6,329 bases of DNA. It comes from Chloroflexota bacterium. Lineage in GTDB: Bacteria > Chloroflexota > Dehalococcoidia > Dehalococcoidales > UBA2162. Positions 1 through 5,600 of the stretch are shown piece by piece. The DNA lies in NCBI GenBank assembly GCA_016202555.1, contig JACQOL010000168.1, forward strand, positions 1 through 6,329, read 5' to 3'. The position numbers were made by a program, and so were the translations under genes. The stretch's first letter is position 1. Each line of letters begins with the position of its first letter. Below the pieces are notes generated by a model that was not told the DNA's origin, made no database searches, and was given only the letters and a program-made list of their open reading frames with translations.

Positions 1-1056
1 ATGACCAACAAGGAGAGGGTGGAGGCATTACTGAGGAGAGAAAAGCCTGACCGGGTGCCTTTCTCGCCGGGCGGCGGGGACTTTGCGATGCTCTATAGTG
101 GATTCCCTCTTTCCGATGCATTCACTAAACCATCAAAGGTGGTGTATGAAGCCGAGAAGAAAGCCTGTCACGATTTTGACTGGGTCTTTATTCCGAATTT
201 TCGTGCTCGTCAGAACCGGGGGCAGTTCGGTGGTGAAGTTAAGCTGTCCACCAATAAATATGCCTGGTCGCCAACAGTAAGCAAGTATGCGGCAGAAACC
301 CCGGAAGAAGTGATGGCACTGAAAGTACCCGATGTCAAAGCTCTCTACTCTCCCGAGGAGATAGCTTTCAAGAAACAATCTTTCCAGGACAAAGATGAAA
401 ACAAACCATTTAACATCTCTATTGGTGCGATTAGTGTAATCAATATTGCTGCTGGTATCGCTGGCTATGACAAGCTATGCAAATGGATGCTCCAGAAGCC
501 TGAAATCGCCCACCGCTTGATTCGCTTGGCGGCTGACTATCAAATTGCGGTCGCTCAATACGGTAAGGATATCTTTGGTGTTGACCGGGTGTTGATTAAT
601 GGGGCGAATGCGGCAGCCTCTAACCAACTAATCTCACCAAAACACTTTGAGCAGTTTTGTTTGCCTTATTTGAAAGAGGTTCATGAAAAGATATTGGCGA
701 TGGGCTTTAAGCACCTCCGTACTCACCCCTGTGGTGAACAGAACCTGAATCTGCCCTACTGGCAACAGATTCCGATGGGTGACCCGGGCATTATCCACGT
801 TGGTAACGAGATTGACCTGGAAACGGTGGCCAACTATTTCCCCAACGATATTATCGAGGGTAATCTAGATACGACTATTATTCAGATTGGCACTCCGGAG
901 GAGGTCTATCAAGCGTCAAGAAAGGTAATTGAACAAGGTAAAAGCTTAGCTAATGGCTTTATCCTCCGCCAAGCCTGTACCTTCCCAGCCCGAGCCAGTG
1001 TTGAGAATGTAAGGGCAATCACCAGAGCTCTTAATGACTTTGGTTGGTATGATTAG
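1..1056 (+). CDS. URO-D family protein, probable corrinoid/methylcobamide methyltransferase (MtaA/CmuA-like)
   Basis: A 351-residue cytoplasmic protein of the uroporphyrinogen decarboxylase fold. The N-terminus (NKERVEALLRREKPDRVP) is the typical opening of the methyltransferase branch of the family, so the ATG at base 1 is probably the true start, although its ribosome binding site lies outside the window. The RQAGRY-type signature of true HemE is absent. Instead there is a His242-Pro-Cys244 motif and a Cys326 in the C-terminal segment (residues 319-340), matching the H-x-C-x(n)-C zinc site of MtaA/MtbA-type enzymes that move a methyl group between a corrinoid and a thiol. The late segment GNLDTTIIQIGTPEEV is also family-typical. 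It lies 37 bases before a solute-binding protein gene in the same direction, suggesting co-transcription and a role in metabolism of an imported, perhaps methylated, compound. The family call is firm; the substrate and methyl acceptor are unknown. Confidence 0.85.
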   Translation: MTNKERVEALLRREKPDRVPFSPGGGDFAMLYSGFPLSDAFTKPSKVVYEAEKKACHDFDWVFIPNFRARQNRGQFGGEVKLSTNKYAWSPTVSKYAAETPEEVMALKVPDVKALYSPEEIAFKKQSFQDKDENKPFNISIGAISVINIAAGIAGYDKLCKWMLQKPEIAHRLIRLAADYQIAVAQYGKDIFGVDRVLINGANAAASNQLISPKHFEQFCLPYLKEVHEKILAMGFKHLRTHPCGEQNLNLPYWQQIPMGDPGIIHVGNEIDLETVANYFPNDIIEGNLDTTIIQIGTPEEVYQASRKVIEQGKSLANGFILRQACTFPARASVENVRAITRALNDFGWYD

Positions 1057-1093
1057 AATTATAAAATTAGGAGAATAAAAGGAGGGTAACAAA

Positions 1094-2974
1094 ATGAAGC
1101 GAAAAATAGTCTGGTTGGTAGTCAGTTGCCTGATGGTGCTGGCGCTACTGGCAGCATCCTGTGCTAAGGCTGAAGTCCCAGCGGCGAAAGAAGCGGCACC
1201 AGCTACTAAAGAAGCAGCACCAGCCACTAAAGAAGTAACGCCAGCGGTGAAAGAGACGACTCCAGCGGCTGCCGAAACCCCGAAATACGGGGGACAACTG
1301 ATTCTTGTTCGTAATGGTAACATTTTAAACTGGGACGAGACAATCCAGCCGAACTGGACGCTCAGCCGTAACATGGGGTGGACGAATCTAAACCTAATCA
1401 TTGGCGACTGGACAAAGGGACCAGCGGGCACTAATGAATATGACTGGAAAGCCGGTAATTTAGCCCATCCGGGGAACCAGGTTGGGCAGCTGGCGGAGAG
1501 CTGGGAGTTCCCCGATGACACGACCATTATCTTCCACATTCGGAAAGGGGTGCACTGGGCACTTGACCCGAATAACGCCGCCAGCCGCCTGGTTGGCGGG
1601 CGCGAGTTCACCGCCGATGATGTCGTCTTTAACGAGAAGCGCATCCTCTGGGACCCGAAGACGGAGCTCTACCAGACGGCCGGGGATGCCCGACCGTTGG
1701 ATGTCGTTGCCACCGATAAATACACGGTGAAGGTCAAGACGCCCAAGGGATTTCAGGGGATGACCTGGGAGTATACCGGGGCCTGTATCGCCATGATGGC
1801 CCCAGAAGTGGCGGCGAAATATGGCGACTATCAGAAGTGGGAAAATAATGTTGGACAAGGTCCATTTATCCTCAAGGATTTTGTCAATATGAGCTCAGCC
1901 ACCTGGGAACGAAATCCCAGCTACTACGAGACGGACCCCGTTGGTCCCGGTAAGGGCAACCAGCTACCCTATATTGATAGCGCCAAATATCTCATCATTC
2001 CCGACCTATCGACCCGCATGGCGGCACTACGCACCGGTAAGGTTGATTATGACAGCGGCTTTGGGCCGATAGATGCCCAACAGATAATCAAGACGGCGCC
2101 ACAAGTAAAGTATGCCTCAGGCTGGGGTGGCTTTAAACTGTGGTCGCTGCGGCTGGACAACCTCAAGCCGGGGCTGCCCTGGGCGGGAGACGTACCCTAC
2201 GTGCCCCCGAACCCGAGTGTTGCTGATGCCAATGCCCTCAAGGTACGGCGGGCACTGAATCTGGCCGTGAATAACCCGGAGATGCTCCAGACCCTGTTCG
2301 CTGGACAGGGTTCTACCCTCAGTTTTAAGATAATCCCTGATGAGAAGAACTATGCGGGGGTCTATACCCCGCTTGACCAGCTTCCTCAGGACAGCCGAGA
2401 GCTGTTTGAGTATCACCCTGACAAAGCCAAGCAGTTACTGACCGAGGCGGGCTACCCTAATGGCTTCAAAGCTAGTGTCATTTACGACACTGGTACCGCC
2501 GAATATGCTGACGTTACTGCGATGATTAAAAACTACTGGGCAAAGATTAGTGTTGACGTCACGCTTCAGCCGACCACCAGTGCCATTTACGCCAATATCT
2601 GGCTGAAACACACCTACGACGAGATGATTCTAATGGGACGGTCATCCTATAACCCGCATGTCCAATATGCCACCTATTCCACTTCTTCTTGGAACCTGAG
2701 CCGGGTGAACGACCCGGTAATGGACGCTTACTATTTCAAGATGGCAGAGGCTTACACTGACTGGGAGAAGAAGAAGGTCATCATGAAGGAGATGAACCTC
2801 TATGCCATACCCAAAGCCTATTATGTCTATTGGCCAGTAACCTATACCTACCTTTTCTGGCAGCCCTGGCTGAAGAACTTCCATGGTGAGTCATCATTAG
2901 GCGTCTTCAAATCAGTGGCGTTGTTTAAGTATACCTGGCTTGACCAGGAGCTAAAGAAGTCGATGGGACACTAA
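1094..2974 (+). CDS. ABC transporter substrate-binding lipoprotein, family 5 (SBP_bac_5, peptide/nickel type)
   Basis: A 626-residue exported binding protein. The start is supported by GGAGGG at 1081-1086, seven bases before the ATG. Residues 1-22 form a lipoprotein signal peptide: K2-R3-K4, a hydrophobic stretch, then LLAAS before Cys23, the predicted lipidated residue. Residues 27-63 are a Glu/Pro/Ala/Lys repeat linker that would hold the binding domain away from the membrane. From about residue 64 the protein follows the SBP_bac_5 pattern: YGGQLI, a start-of-domain block with LAESWEFPDD, FTADDVVFNEKRI, VGQGPFILKDFV, KVRRALNLAVN and LLTEAGYPNGFKASV. Length is slightly above the usual 500-600 residues because of the linker. 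Family members bind oligopeptides, sugars, opines, nickel or other small ligands, so the ligand cannot be read from sequence. No permease or ATPase genes follow; two hairpins end the unit. The URO-D gene upstream is its only visible partner. Confidence 0.93.
   Translation: MKRKIVWLVVSCLMVLALLAASCAKAEVPAAKEAAPATKEAAPATKEVTPAVKETTPAAAETPKYGGQLILVRNGNILNWDETIQPNWTLSRNMGWTNLNLIIGDWTKGPAGTNEYDWKAGNLAHPGNQVGQLAESWEFPDDTTIIFHIRKGVHWALDPNNAASRLVGGREFTADDVVFNEKRILWDPKTELYQTAGDARPLDVVATDKYTVKVKTPKGFQGMTWEYTGACIAMMAPEVAAKYGDYQKWENNVGQGPFILKDFVNMSSATWERNPSYYETDPVGPGKGNQLPYIDSAKYLIIPDLSTRMAALRTGKVDYDSGFGPIDAQQIIKTAPQVKYASGWGGFKLWSLRLDNLKPGLPWAGDVPYVPPNPSVADANALKVRRALNLAVNNPEMLQTLFAGQGSTLSFKIIPDEKNYAGVYTPLDQLPQDSRELFEYHPDKAKQLLTEAGYPNGFKASVIYDTGTAEYADVTAMIKNYWAKISVDVTLQPTTSAIYANIWLKHTYDEMILMGRSSYNPHVQYATYSTSSWNLSRVNDPVMDAYYFKMAEAYTDWEKKKVIMKEMNLYAIPKAYYVYWPVTYTYLFWQPWLKNFHGESSLGVFKSVALFKYTWLDQELKKSMGH
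1190..1273 (+). repeat. Four tandem 21-base units encoding a seven-residue linker repeat
   Basis: Residues 33-60 of the binding lipoprotein are four units of the pattern E-x-x-P-A-x-[KA]: EAAPATK, EAAPATK, EVTPAVK and ETTPAAA, preceded by a partial unit (EVPAAK, 1172-1189) and followed by ETP. The first two DNA units (1190-1210 and 1211-1231) differ at only two third-codon positions, which suggests a fairly recent duplication; units 3 and 4 have diverged. The segment is low-complexity and probably unstructured. It sits just after the lipid-anchored Cys23, where lipoproteins often carry flexible tethers. Confidence 0.85.
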
Positions 2975-3019
2975 AAGATAGATAGTATCTTGGAGACAGA
3001 ACCTTAATAAAGAGGTAAC

Positions 3020-3038
3020 GCTCCCCAGTGGGGGGAGC
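3020..3038 (+). terminator. GC-rich hairpin after the binding-protein gene, candidate terminator
   Basis: GCTCCCC (3020-3026) pairs perfectly with GGGGAGC (3032-3038) around a five-base loop. It lies 46 bases after the stop codon of the solute-binding protein gene. The following bases (TTCGCTTC) are pyrimidine-rich but not a clean U tract, so it may be a weak intrinsic terminator or an RNA 3'-end stabiliser. The position fits the end of the URO-D/SBP transcript. Confidence 0.5.
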
Positions 3039-3047
3039 TTCGCTTCA

Positions 3048-3092
3048 GGAAGCAGGGAATGAGGGCTGTAATGAGCTCGGTTCCCTGCTTCT
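3048..3092 (+). terminator. Second, longer hairpin in tandem, candidate terminator
   Basis: GAAGCAGGGAA (3049-3059) is perfectly complementary to TTCCCTGCTTC (3081-3091). G-U pairs are possible at both ends of the stem (3048/3092 and 3060/3080). The interior holds a further possible GAG/CTC pairing (3061-3063 with 3076-3078). An 11 bp perfect stem is unlikely by chance. The downstream stretch CTATTGTCTACTTG is moderately T-rich without a clear U run, so termination strength is uncertain. Together with the hairpin 10 bases upstream it probably insulates the downstream operon from read-through. Confidence 0.5.
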
Positions 3093-3126
3093 ATTGTCTA
3101 CTTGTCGGTAAAGTTCAGTGGGCAAA

Positions 3127-3151
3127 CAATACTTCTTGACAAAGAGTATTG
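3127..3151. promoter_or_regulatory. Inverted repeat over the -35 region, candidate operator
   Basis: CAATACT (3127-3133) and AGTATTG (3145-3151) are perfect inverted 7-base arms separated by 11 bases, and the spacer contains the TTGACA hexamer of the predicted promoter. If the pairing is extended with a one-base bulge, CTT/AAG (3135-3137 with 3142-3144) also match. The centre-to-centre distance of the arms, 18 bases, is larger than one helical turn but could suit a dimeric regulator. The site would let a bound protein block RNA polymerase. The regulator is not identifiable from sequence, and this is inference from symmetry and position. Confidence 0.4.
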
Positions 3152-3164
3152 CCTGTGGTAGATT
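3136..3164 (+). promoter_or_regulatory. Predicted housekeeping promoter of the leader-aroFBDE transcript
   Basis: A perfect -35 hexamer TTGACA (3136-3141) is followed after 17 bases by TAGATT (3159-3164), which matches four of six bases of the -10 consensus. Transcription would start near 3171, about 20 bases before the leader-peptide ATG. It lies after the two hairpins that close the upstream unit and before the attenuator, where an operon promoter is expected. Confidence 0.65.
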
Positions 3165-3190
3165 GGCTTAAGAAAGTGAGTATAGAGAAT

Positions 3191-3292
3191 ATGTTAGCTT
3201 ATTTTGCTTCTCCAAGATTGTATTTCGCCTACTTTACCTTTACGGGGCGCACCCGGAGTGCTTGGGGGACTTTGGTGTGGAGATGTAGTTAA
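3191..3292 (+). CDS. Aromatic-rich leader peptide of the aro operon attenuator
   Basis: A 33-codon ORF from ATG at 3191 to TAA at 3290-3292. Residues 1-17 read MLAYFASPRLYFAYFTF, so seven of residues 4-17 are Tyr (4, 11, 14) or Phe (5, 12, 15, 17); Trp follows at 25 and 30. Such clustering of the operon's end-product amino acids is the hallmark of leader peptides that sense charged tRNA, as in the trp and phe attenuators. It starts about 20 bases after the predicted transcription start. The ribosome binding site is weak: GTGAG at 3176-3180, ten bases before the ATG, while an in-frame GTG at 3176 would add five residues. It ends 37 bases before the terminator stem. The peptide has no expected function of its own and no known family; its role is inferred from composition, position and RNA structure. 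Confidence 0.75.
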   Translation: MLAYFASPRLYFAYFTFTGRTRSAWGTLVWRCS

Positions 3293-3351
3293 TTAAAGTA
3301 ACTAATCCGAAGCAGAAAGATTGACAAGGAACCCTCCCAAGCGGAGGGTTC
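3208..3351 (+). promoter_or_regulatory. Ribosome-mediated transcription attenuator with protector, antiterminator and terminator
   Basis: Four RNA segments can pair in alternative ways. Segment 1 (3208-3216, TTCTCCAAG) pairs with segment 2 (3261-3269, CTTGGGGGA) over nine bases with two G-U pairs. Segment 2 (3260-3268, GCTTGGGGG) instead pairs with segment 3 (3334-3342, CTCCCAAGC) over nine bases with one G-U pair. Segment 3 overlaps the left arm and loop of the terminator stem (3329-3337 with 3343-3351). Segment 1 lies in leader codons 6-9 and segment 2 in codons 24-27. A ribosome stalled in the Tyr/Phe cluster would cover segment 1 and leave segment 2 free to form the antiterminator; one that reaches the stop codon would let 1:2 form behind it and allow termination. 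The pairings are read directly from the sequence; the function is inferred. Confidence 0.7.
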
Positions 3352-3360
3352 AGCTATTTT
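3329..3360 (+). terminator. Attenuator terminator hairpin upstream of aroF
   Basis: GAACCCTCC (3329-3337) pairs perfectly with GGAGGGTTC (3343-3351) around a CAAGC loop, giving a nine-pair stem, followed by AGCTATTTTAA. The T run (3357-3360) starts five bases after the stem, so the terminator is probably of modest strength, as suits a conditional one. It lies between the leader-peptide stop and the aroF start with no other gene in between. Confidence 0.65.
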
Positions 3361-3414
3361 AACTACTTACATCATAACCCCAAAATAACACCACGAAAAT
3401 AAGAGAGAATTCAG

Positions 3415-3420
3415 TATAAT
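3415..3420 (+). promoter_or_regulatory. Perfect -10 hexamer close to aroF, possible second promoter
   Basis: TATAAT occurs in an AT-rich stretch 22 bases before the aroF ATG. A start near 3427 would give a very short leader that still includes the ribosome binding site and would bypass the attenuator. There is no recognisable -35 hexamer at 16-18 bases upstream and no TGn extension, so this may be chance in AT-rich DNA. Confidence 0.25.
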
Positions 3421-3429
3421 ATAAATATT

Positions 3430-3434
3430 GGAGG
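3430..3434 (+). promoter_or_regulatory. Ribosome binding site that fixes the aroF start
   Basis: GGAGG lies eight bases before the ATG at 3443. It rules out the in-frame TTG at 3428, which overlaps the site itself, and makes the ATG at 3452 unlikely because that spacing would be 17 bases. Confidence 0.8.
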
Positions 3435-3442
3435 ATAGGAAA

Positions 3443-4504
3443 ATGATAATAATGAAAACTGATGCCACACAACAAGAAATAGACCATGTCGTCAAGGAAG
3501 TCAGGAAATACGGACTGAAAGCCGCTGTCTCCGGCGGAGCCTATCGAACCGTCATCGGGTTAGTCGGCGATGAGAGTAAAATAGACTTTGCCCACTTTGC
3601 CACTCTACCCGGGGTAAAGGAGGCGATGATGCTGGAAGCCCCTTATAAGCTAATCAACCGGGAATTTAATAAGCTCTCGGAGACGGGAGAGCAGCGCTTC
3701 GTGGTAAAAGTAGGTAATGTAGAGGTCGGTGGTGACGAGCCAGTATACATCGCCGGGCCCTGCGCCGTAGAAAGCAAAACCCAGCTCTTCAGGATTGCCG
3801 AAGGAGTTAAAAAGGCCGGGGCTCACATCCTGAGAGGCGGTGTCTTTAAGCCCAGGAGTTCAGTCCACTCCTTCCAGGGGCTGGGGGCGGACGGGATGGA
3901 AGAGGCACGAGAAGCTTTAGGCTGGTTGCGTGAAGCGGGTAAGAAGTTTGAAATGACAACGGTAACCGAAATAATGGGAGAAACACAGGTTGACCTGGTG
4001 GCCGAATATGTTGATATTCTCCAGATAGGTGCCCGGAATATGTATAACCAGAACTTAATGAGCAAAGTCGCCAGGAAAGGCAAGCCTGTTCTCTACAAGA
4101 GACACTTCGGGGCCGGTATCGAGGAATTTTTATCTTTTGCCGAATATCTTGCCGCTGAGGGCAATAAGAACATTATCCTCTGCGAAAGAGGTATCATACC
4201 CATTGGCAAGGGCAAAAGCTACACCAGGTATACCTTTGACCTGGGGTCTATCCCGGCCATCCAGAAAGAAACCTTTTTGCCGATAATGGCTGACCCCAGT
4301 CACGCCACCGGCCGCCGCGACCTTATTTATACGATGAGTTGTGCCTCCATCGCTGCCGGAGCCTGTGGATTGATGATTGAAGTACACTATAATCCGGCAG
4401 AAGCTATGGTCGATGGGCAACAAATGATTACTCCCGATGAACTTAAAGATACCATTGATGCCTGCAATAGAATCCACAAGGTTCTCGGACCAAGACAAAA
4501 CTAG
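3443..4504 (+). CDS. aroF: 3-deoxy-7-phosphoheptulonate (DAHP) synthase, type I-beta with N-terminal regulatory domain
   Basis: A 353-residue cytoplasmic enzyme that condenses phosphoenolpyruvate with erythrose 4-phosphate, the first step of the shikimate pathway. Residues 1-75 form the ferredoxin-like domain (MIIMKTDATQQEI ... YKLINREF) that in Thermotoga-type enzymes mediates feedback inhibition by Tyr/Phe. The barrel follows: AGPCAVES with metal-ligand Cys107, KPRSSVHSFQGLG (136-148), QIGARN (194-199), LCERGI (246-251), DPSHATGRRDL with His287, IEVH with Glu313, and Asp324. All four expected metal ligands (Cys, His, Glu, Asp) are present. KPR-S-S rather than the KANRS of KDO8P synthases supports DAHP synthase. 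Some conserved segments are unusual: KRHFGAGIEEF where KRG is common, TRYTFD for TRNTLD, and ETFLP for ETHLP. It is the first structural gene after the attenuator and lies 16 bases before aroB. Confidence 0.95.
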   Translation: MIIMKTDATQQEIDHVVKEVRKYGLKAAVSGGAYRTVIGLVGDESKIDFAHFATLPGVKEAMMLEAPYKLINREFNKLSETGEQRFVVKVGNVEVGGDEPVYIAGPCAVESKTQLFRIAEGVKKAGAHILRGGVFKPRSSVHSFQGLGADGMEEAREALGWLREAGKKFEMTTVTEIMGETQVDLVAEYVDILQIGARNMYNQNLMSKVARKGKPVLYKRHFGAGIEEFLSFAEYLAAEGNKNIILCERGIIPIGKGKSYTRYTFDLGSIPAIQKETFLPIMADPSHATGRRDLIYTMSCASIAAGACGLMIEVHYNPAEAMVDGQQMITPDELKDTIDACNRIHKVLGPRQN

Positions 4505-4520
4505 ACTCAGGCAAAAGCAA

Positions 4521-5600
4521 ATGAAAAGAATCAGGGTAAGACTGGGCAGTAATAGCTATAATATCCATATCGGCCCGGGAATACTCGGGCAAATCCCAAC
4601 CTGGTTAAAACAAATTGGTTTCAGTGATAAACTGGTAGTTATCACCGACCCTACGGTAAGAAACCTTTACGGGAACAGCCTCAAGCAGAGTCTCGCCAGC
4701 AACGGCTTTAAGGTAGTCCTCTTAGAGGTGCCTACGGGAGAAGAGCAGAAATCGCTGGAGACAGCCGCCAGACTATACCGGGAGCTAACTGATTTTTATG
4801 CCGAAAGAACAACGCCTATCCTTGCCCTGGGTGGAGGGGTTATCGGTGACCTGAGCGGATTTATCGCCGCTACATATCTAAGGGGAGTGCCCTTGATACA
4901 AATACCAACCACCCTGCTGGCTCAGCTTGATAGCAGTATTGGTGGTAAGGTAGCCGTTAACCACGGACTGCTGAAAAACAAAATCGGAGCCTTCTACCAG
5001 CCAAGATTAGTAATTTCTGACATCACTACCCTGAAAACTCTGCCCGCTAACGAGATTAGTGATGGCCTAGCTGAAGCCATCAAATATGGGGTAATTCGGG
5101 ACGCCGAGCTTTTCAGCTATATTGAGAGTAATCTCGACCAGATAAAATCGCTTGATGACAAAGTGATGGAAACGATTGTTTTCCGGTCGGCGAAGATTAA
5201 AGCCGAAGTAGTGGAAAAAGATGAAAGAGATTTCGGACTGAGACAAATCTTGAACTATGGTCATACCGTCGGGCATGCCATTGAATCAGTCTCCGATTTT
5301 AAAGTGTCGCATGGTGAGGCCGTCGCCATCGGGATGCTGGTGGCAGCTAGAATTTCAAACAAGCTGGGCATACTTGACCAGAGTGAAGTGGTCAGGTTAA
5401 AAAATATTATCGCCGGCGCCGGTCTGCCGACAGAGCTTCCCAGTCTTGAGACAGAGAAGCTAATCCAAGCTGTAAGACATGATAAAAAAACCTGGCAGGG
5501 CAAGACAAAGTTTATCTTACCGAGAACAATAGGTGATGTCTTCATCTCTGACGAGATAAGCCACTCCATAATAGCCAAGGCTCTGGTGGAAGCGAAATGA
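4521..5600 (+). CDS. aroB: 3-dehydroquinate synthase
   Basis: A 359-residue enzyme that cyclises DAHP to 3-dehydroquinate using NAD and a divalent metal. The ATG at 4521 is chosen because MKRIRVRLGSNSYNIHIG is the usual family N-terminus. An in-frame ATG at 4437 would add 28 non-homologous residues read from inside aroF. Visible motifs are EEQKSLETA (75-83), the nucleotide-binding LGGGVIGDLSGFIAATYLRG (103-122), IPTTLLAQLDSSIGGKVAVN, KNKIGAFYQP, GLAEAIKYG with Glu185, NYGHTVGHAIES with His248, and SHGEAVAIGM with His264. Glu185, His248 and His264 are the expected metal ligands, and the 16-residue gap between the two His matches the family. The gap to aroF is only 16 bases with a weak CAGG ribosome site (4508-4511), suggesting dependence on upstream translation. 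The stop overlaps the aroD start as ATGA. Confidence 0.97.
   Translation: MKRIRVRLGSNSYNIHIGPGILGQIPTWLKQIGFSDKLVVITDPTVRNLYGNSLKQSLASNGFKVVLLEVPTGEEQKSLETAARLYRELTDFYAERTTPILALGGGVIGDLSGFIAATYLRGVPLIQIPTTLLAQLDSSIGGKVAVNHGLLKNKIGAFYQPRLVISDITTLKTLPANEISDGLAEAIKYGVIRDAELFSYIESNLDQIKSLDDKVMETIVFRSAKIKAEVVEKDERDFGLRQILNYGHTVGHAIESVSDFKVSHGEAVAIGMLVAARISNKLGILDQSEVVRLKNIIAGAGLPTELPSLETEKLIQAVRHDKKTWQGKTKFILPRTIGDVFISDEISHSIIAKALVEAK

Noticed and set aside
946..1644. A 232-codon open frame on the minus strand across the URO-D/SBP junction
   Set aside because: It lies antisense to two well-supported genes. Its Ala/Gly/Val-rich part is simply the reverse strand of the linker repeat, and it shows no recognisable domain.
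1460..1858. A 132-codon open frame on the minus strand inside the binding-protein gene
   Set aside because: It is fully antisense to a conserved domain, and the encoded sequence resembles no family I know.
2291..2372. Two short perfect hairpins (2291-2311 and 2354-2372) inside the binding-protein gene
   Set aside because: They lie in conserved coding sequence and are not followed by T runs, so they are probably incidental to codon choice.
3059..3139. A 26-codon ORF (ATG at 3059, stop at 3137) with AGGA upstream
   Set aside because: It begins inside the left arm of the 11 bp hairpin, precedes the predicted promoter and has no notable composition. Chance is the simpler explanation.
3321..3326. 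A second perfect TTGACA just upstream of the attenuator terminator
   Set aside because: The bases 16-18 positions downstream are the GC-rich right arm of the terminator stem and contain nothing like a -10 hexamer.
3171..3360. T-box riboswitch as an alternative explanation of the aro leader
   Set aside because: I see no AGGGTGGNACCGCG-like T-box sequence, whereas the leader ORF and its alternative pairings fit ribosome-mediated attenuation.
3428..3442. TTG at 3428 as the start of AroF
   Set aside because: It overlaps the GGAGG ribosome binding site. The ATG at 3443 is correctly spaced and matches the family N-terminus.
4437..4520. Upstream ATG at 4437 as the start of AroB
   Set aside because: The extra 28 residues are read out of frame through the end of aroF, lack a ribosome site and precede the family-typical N-terminus.
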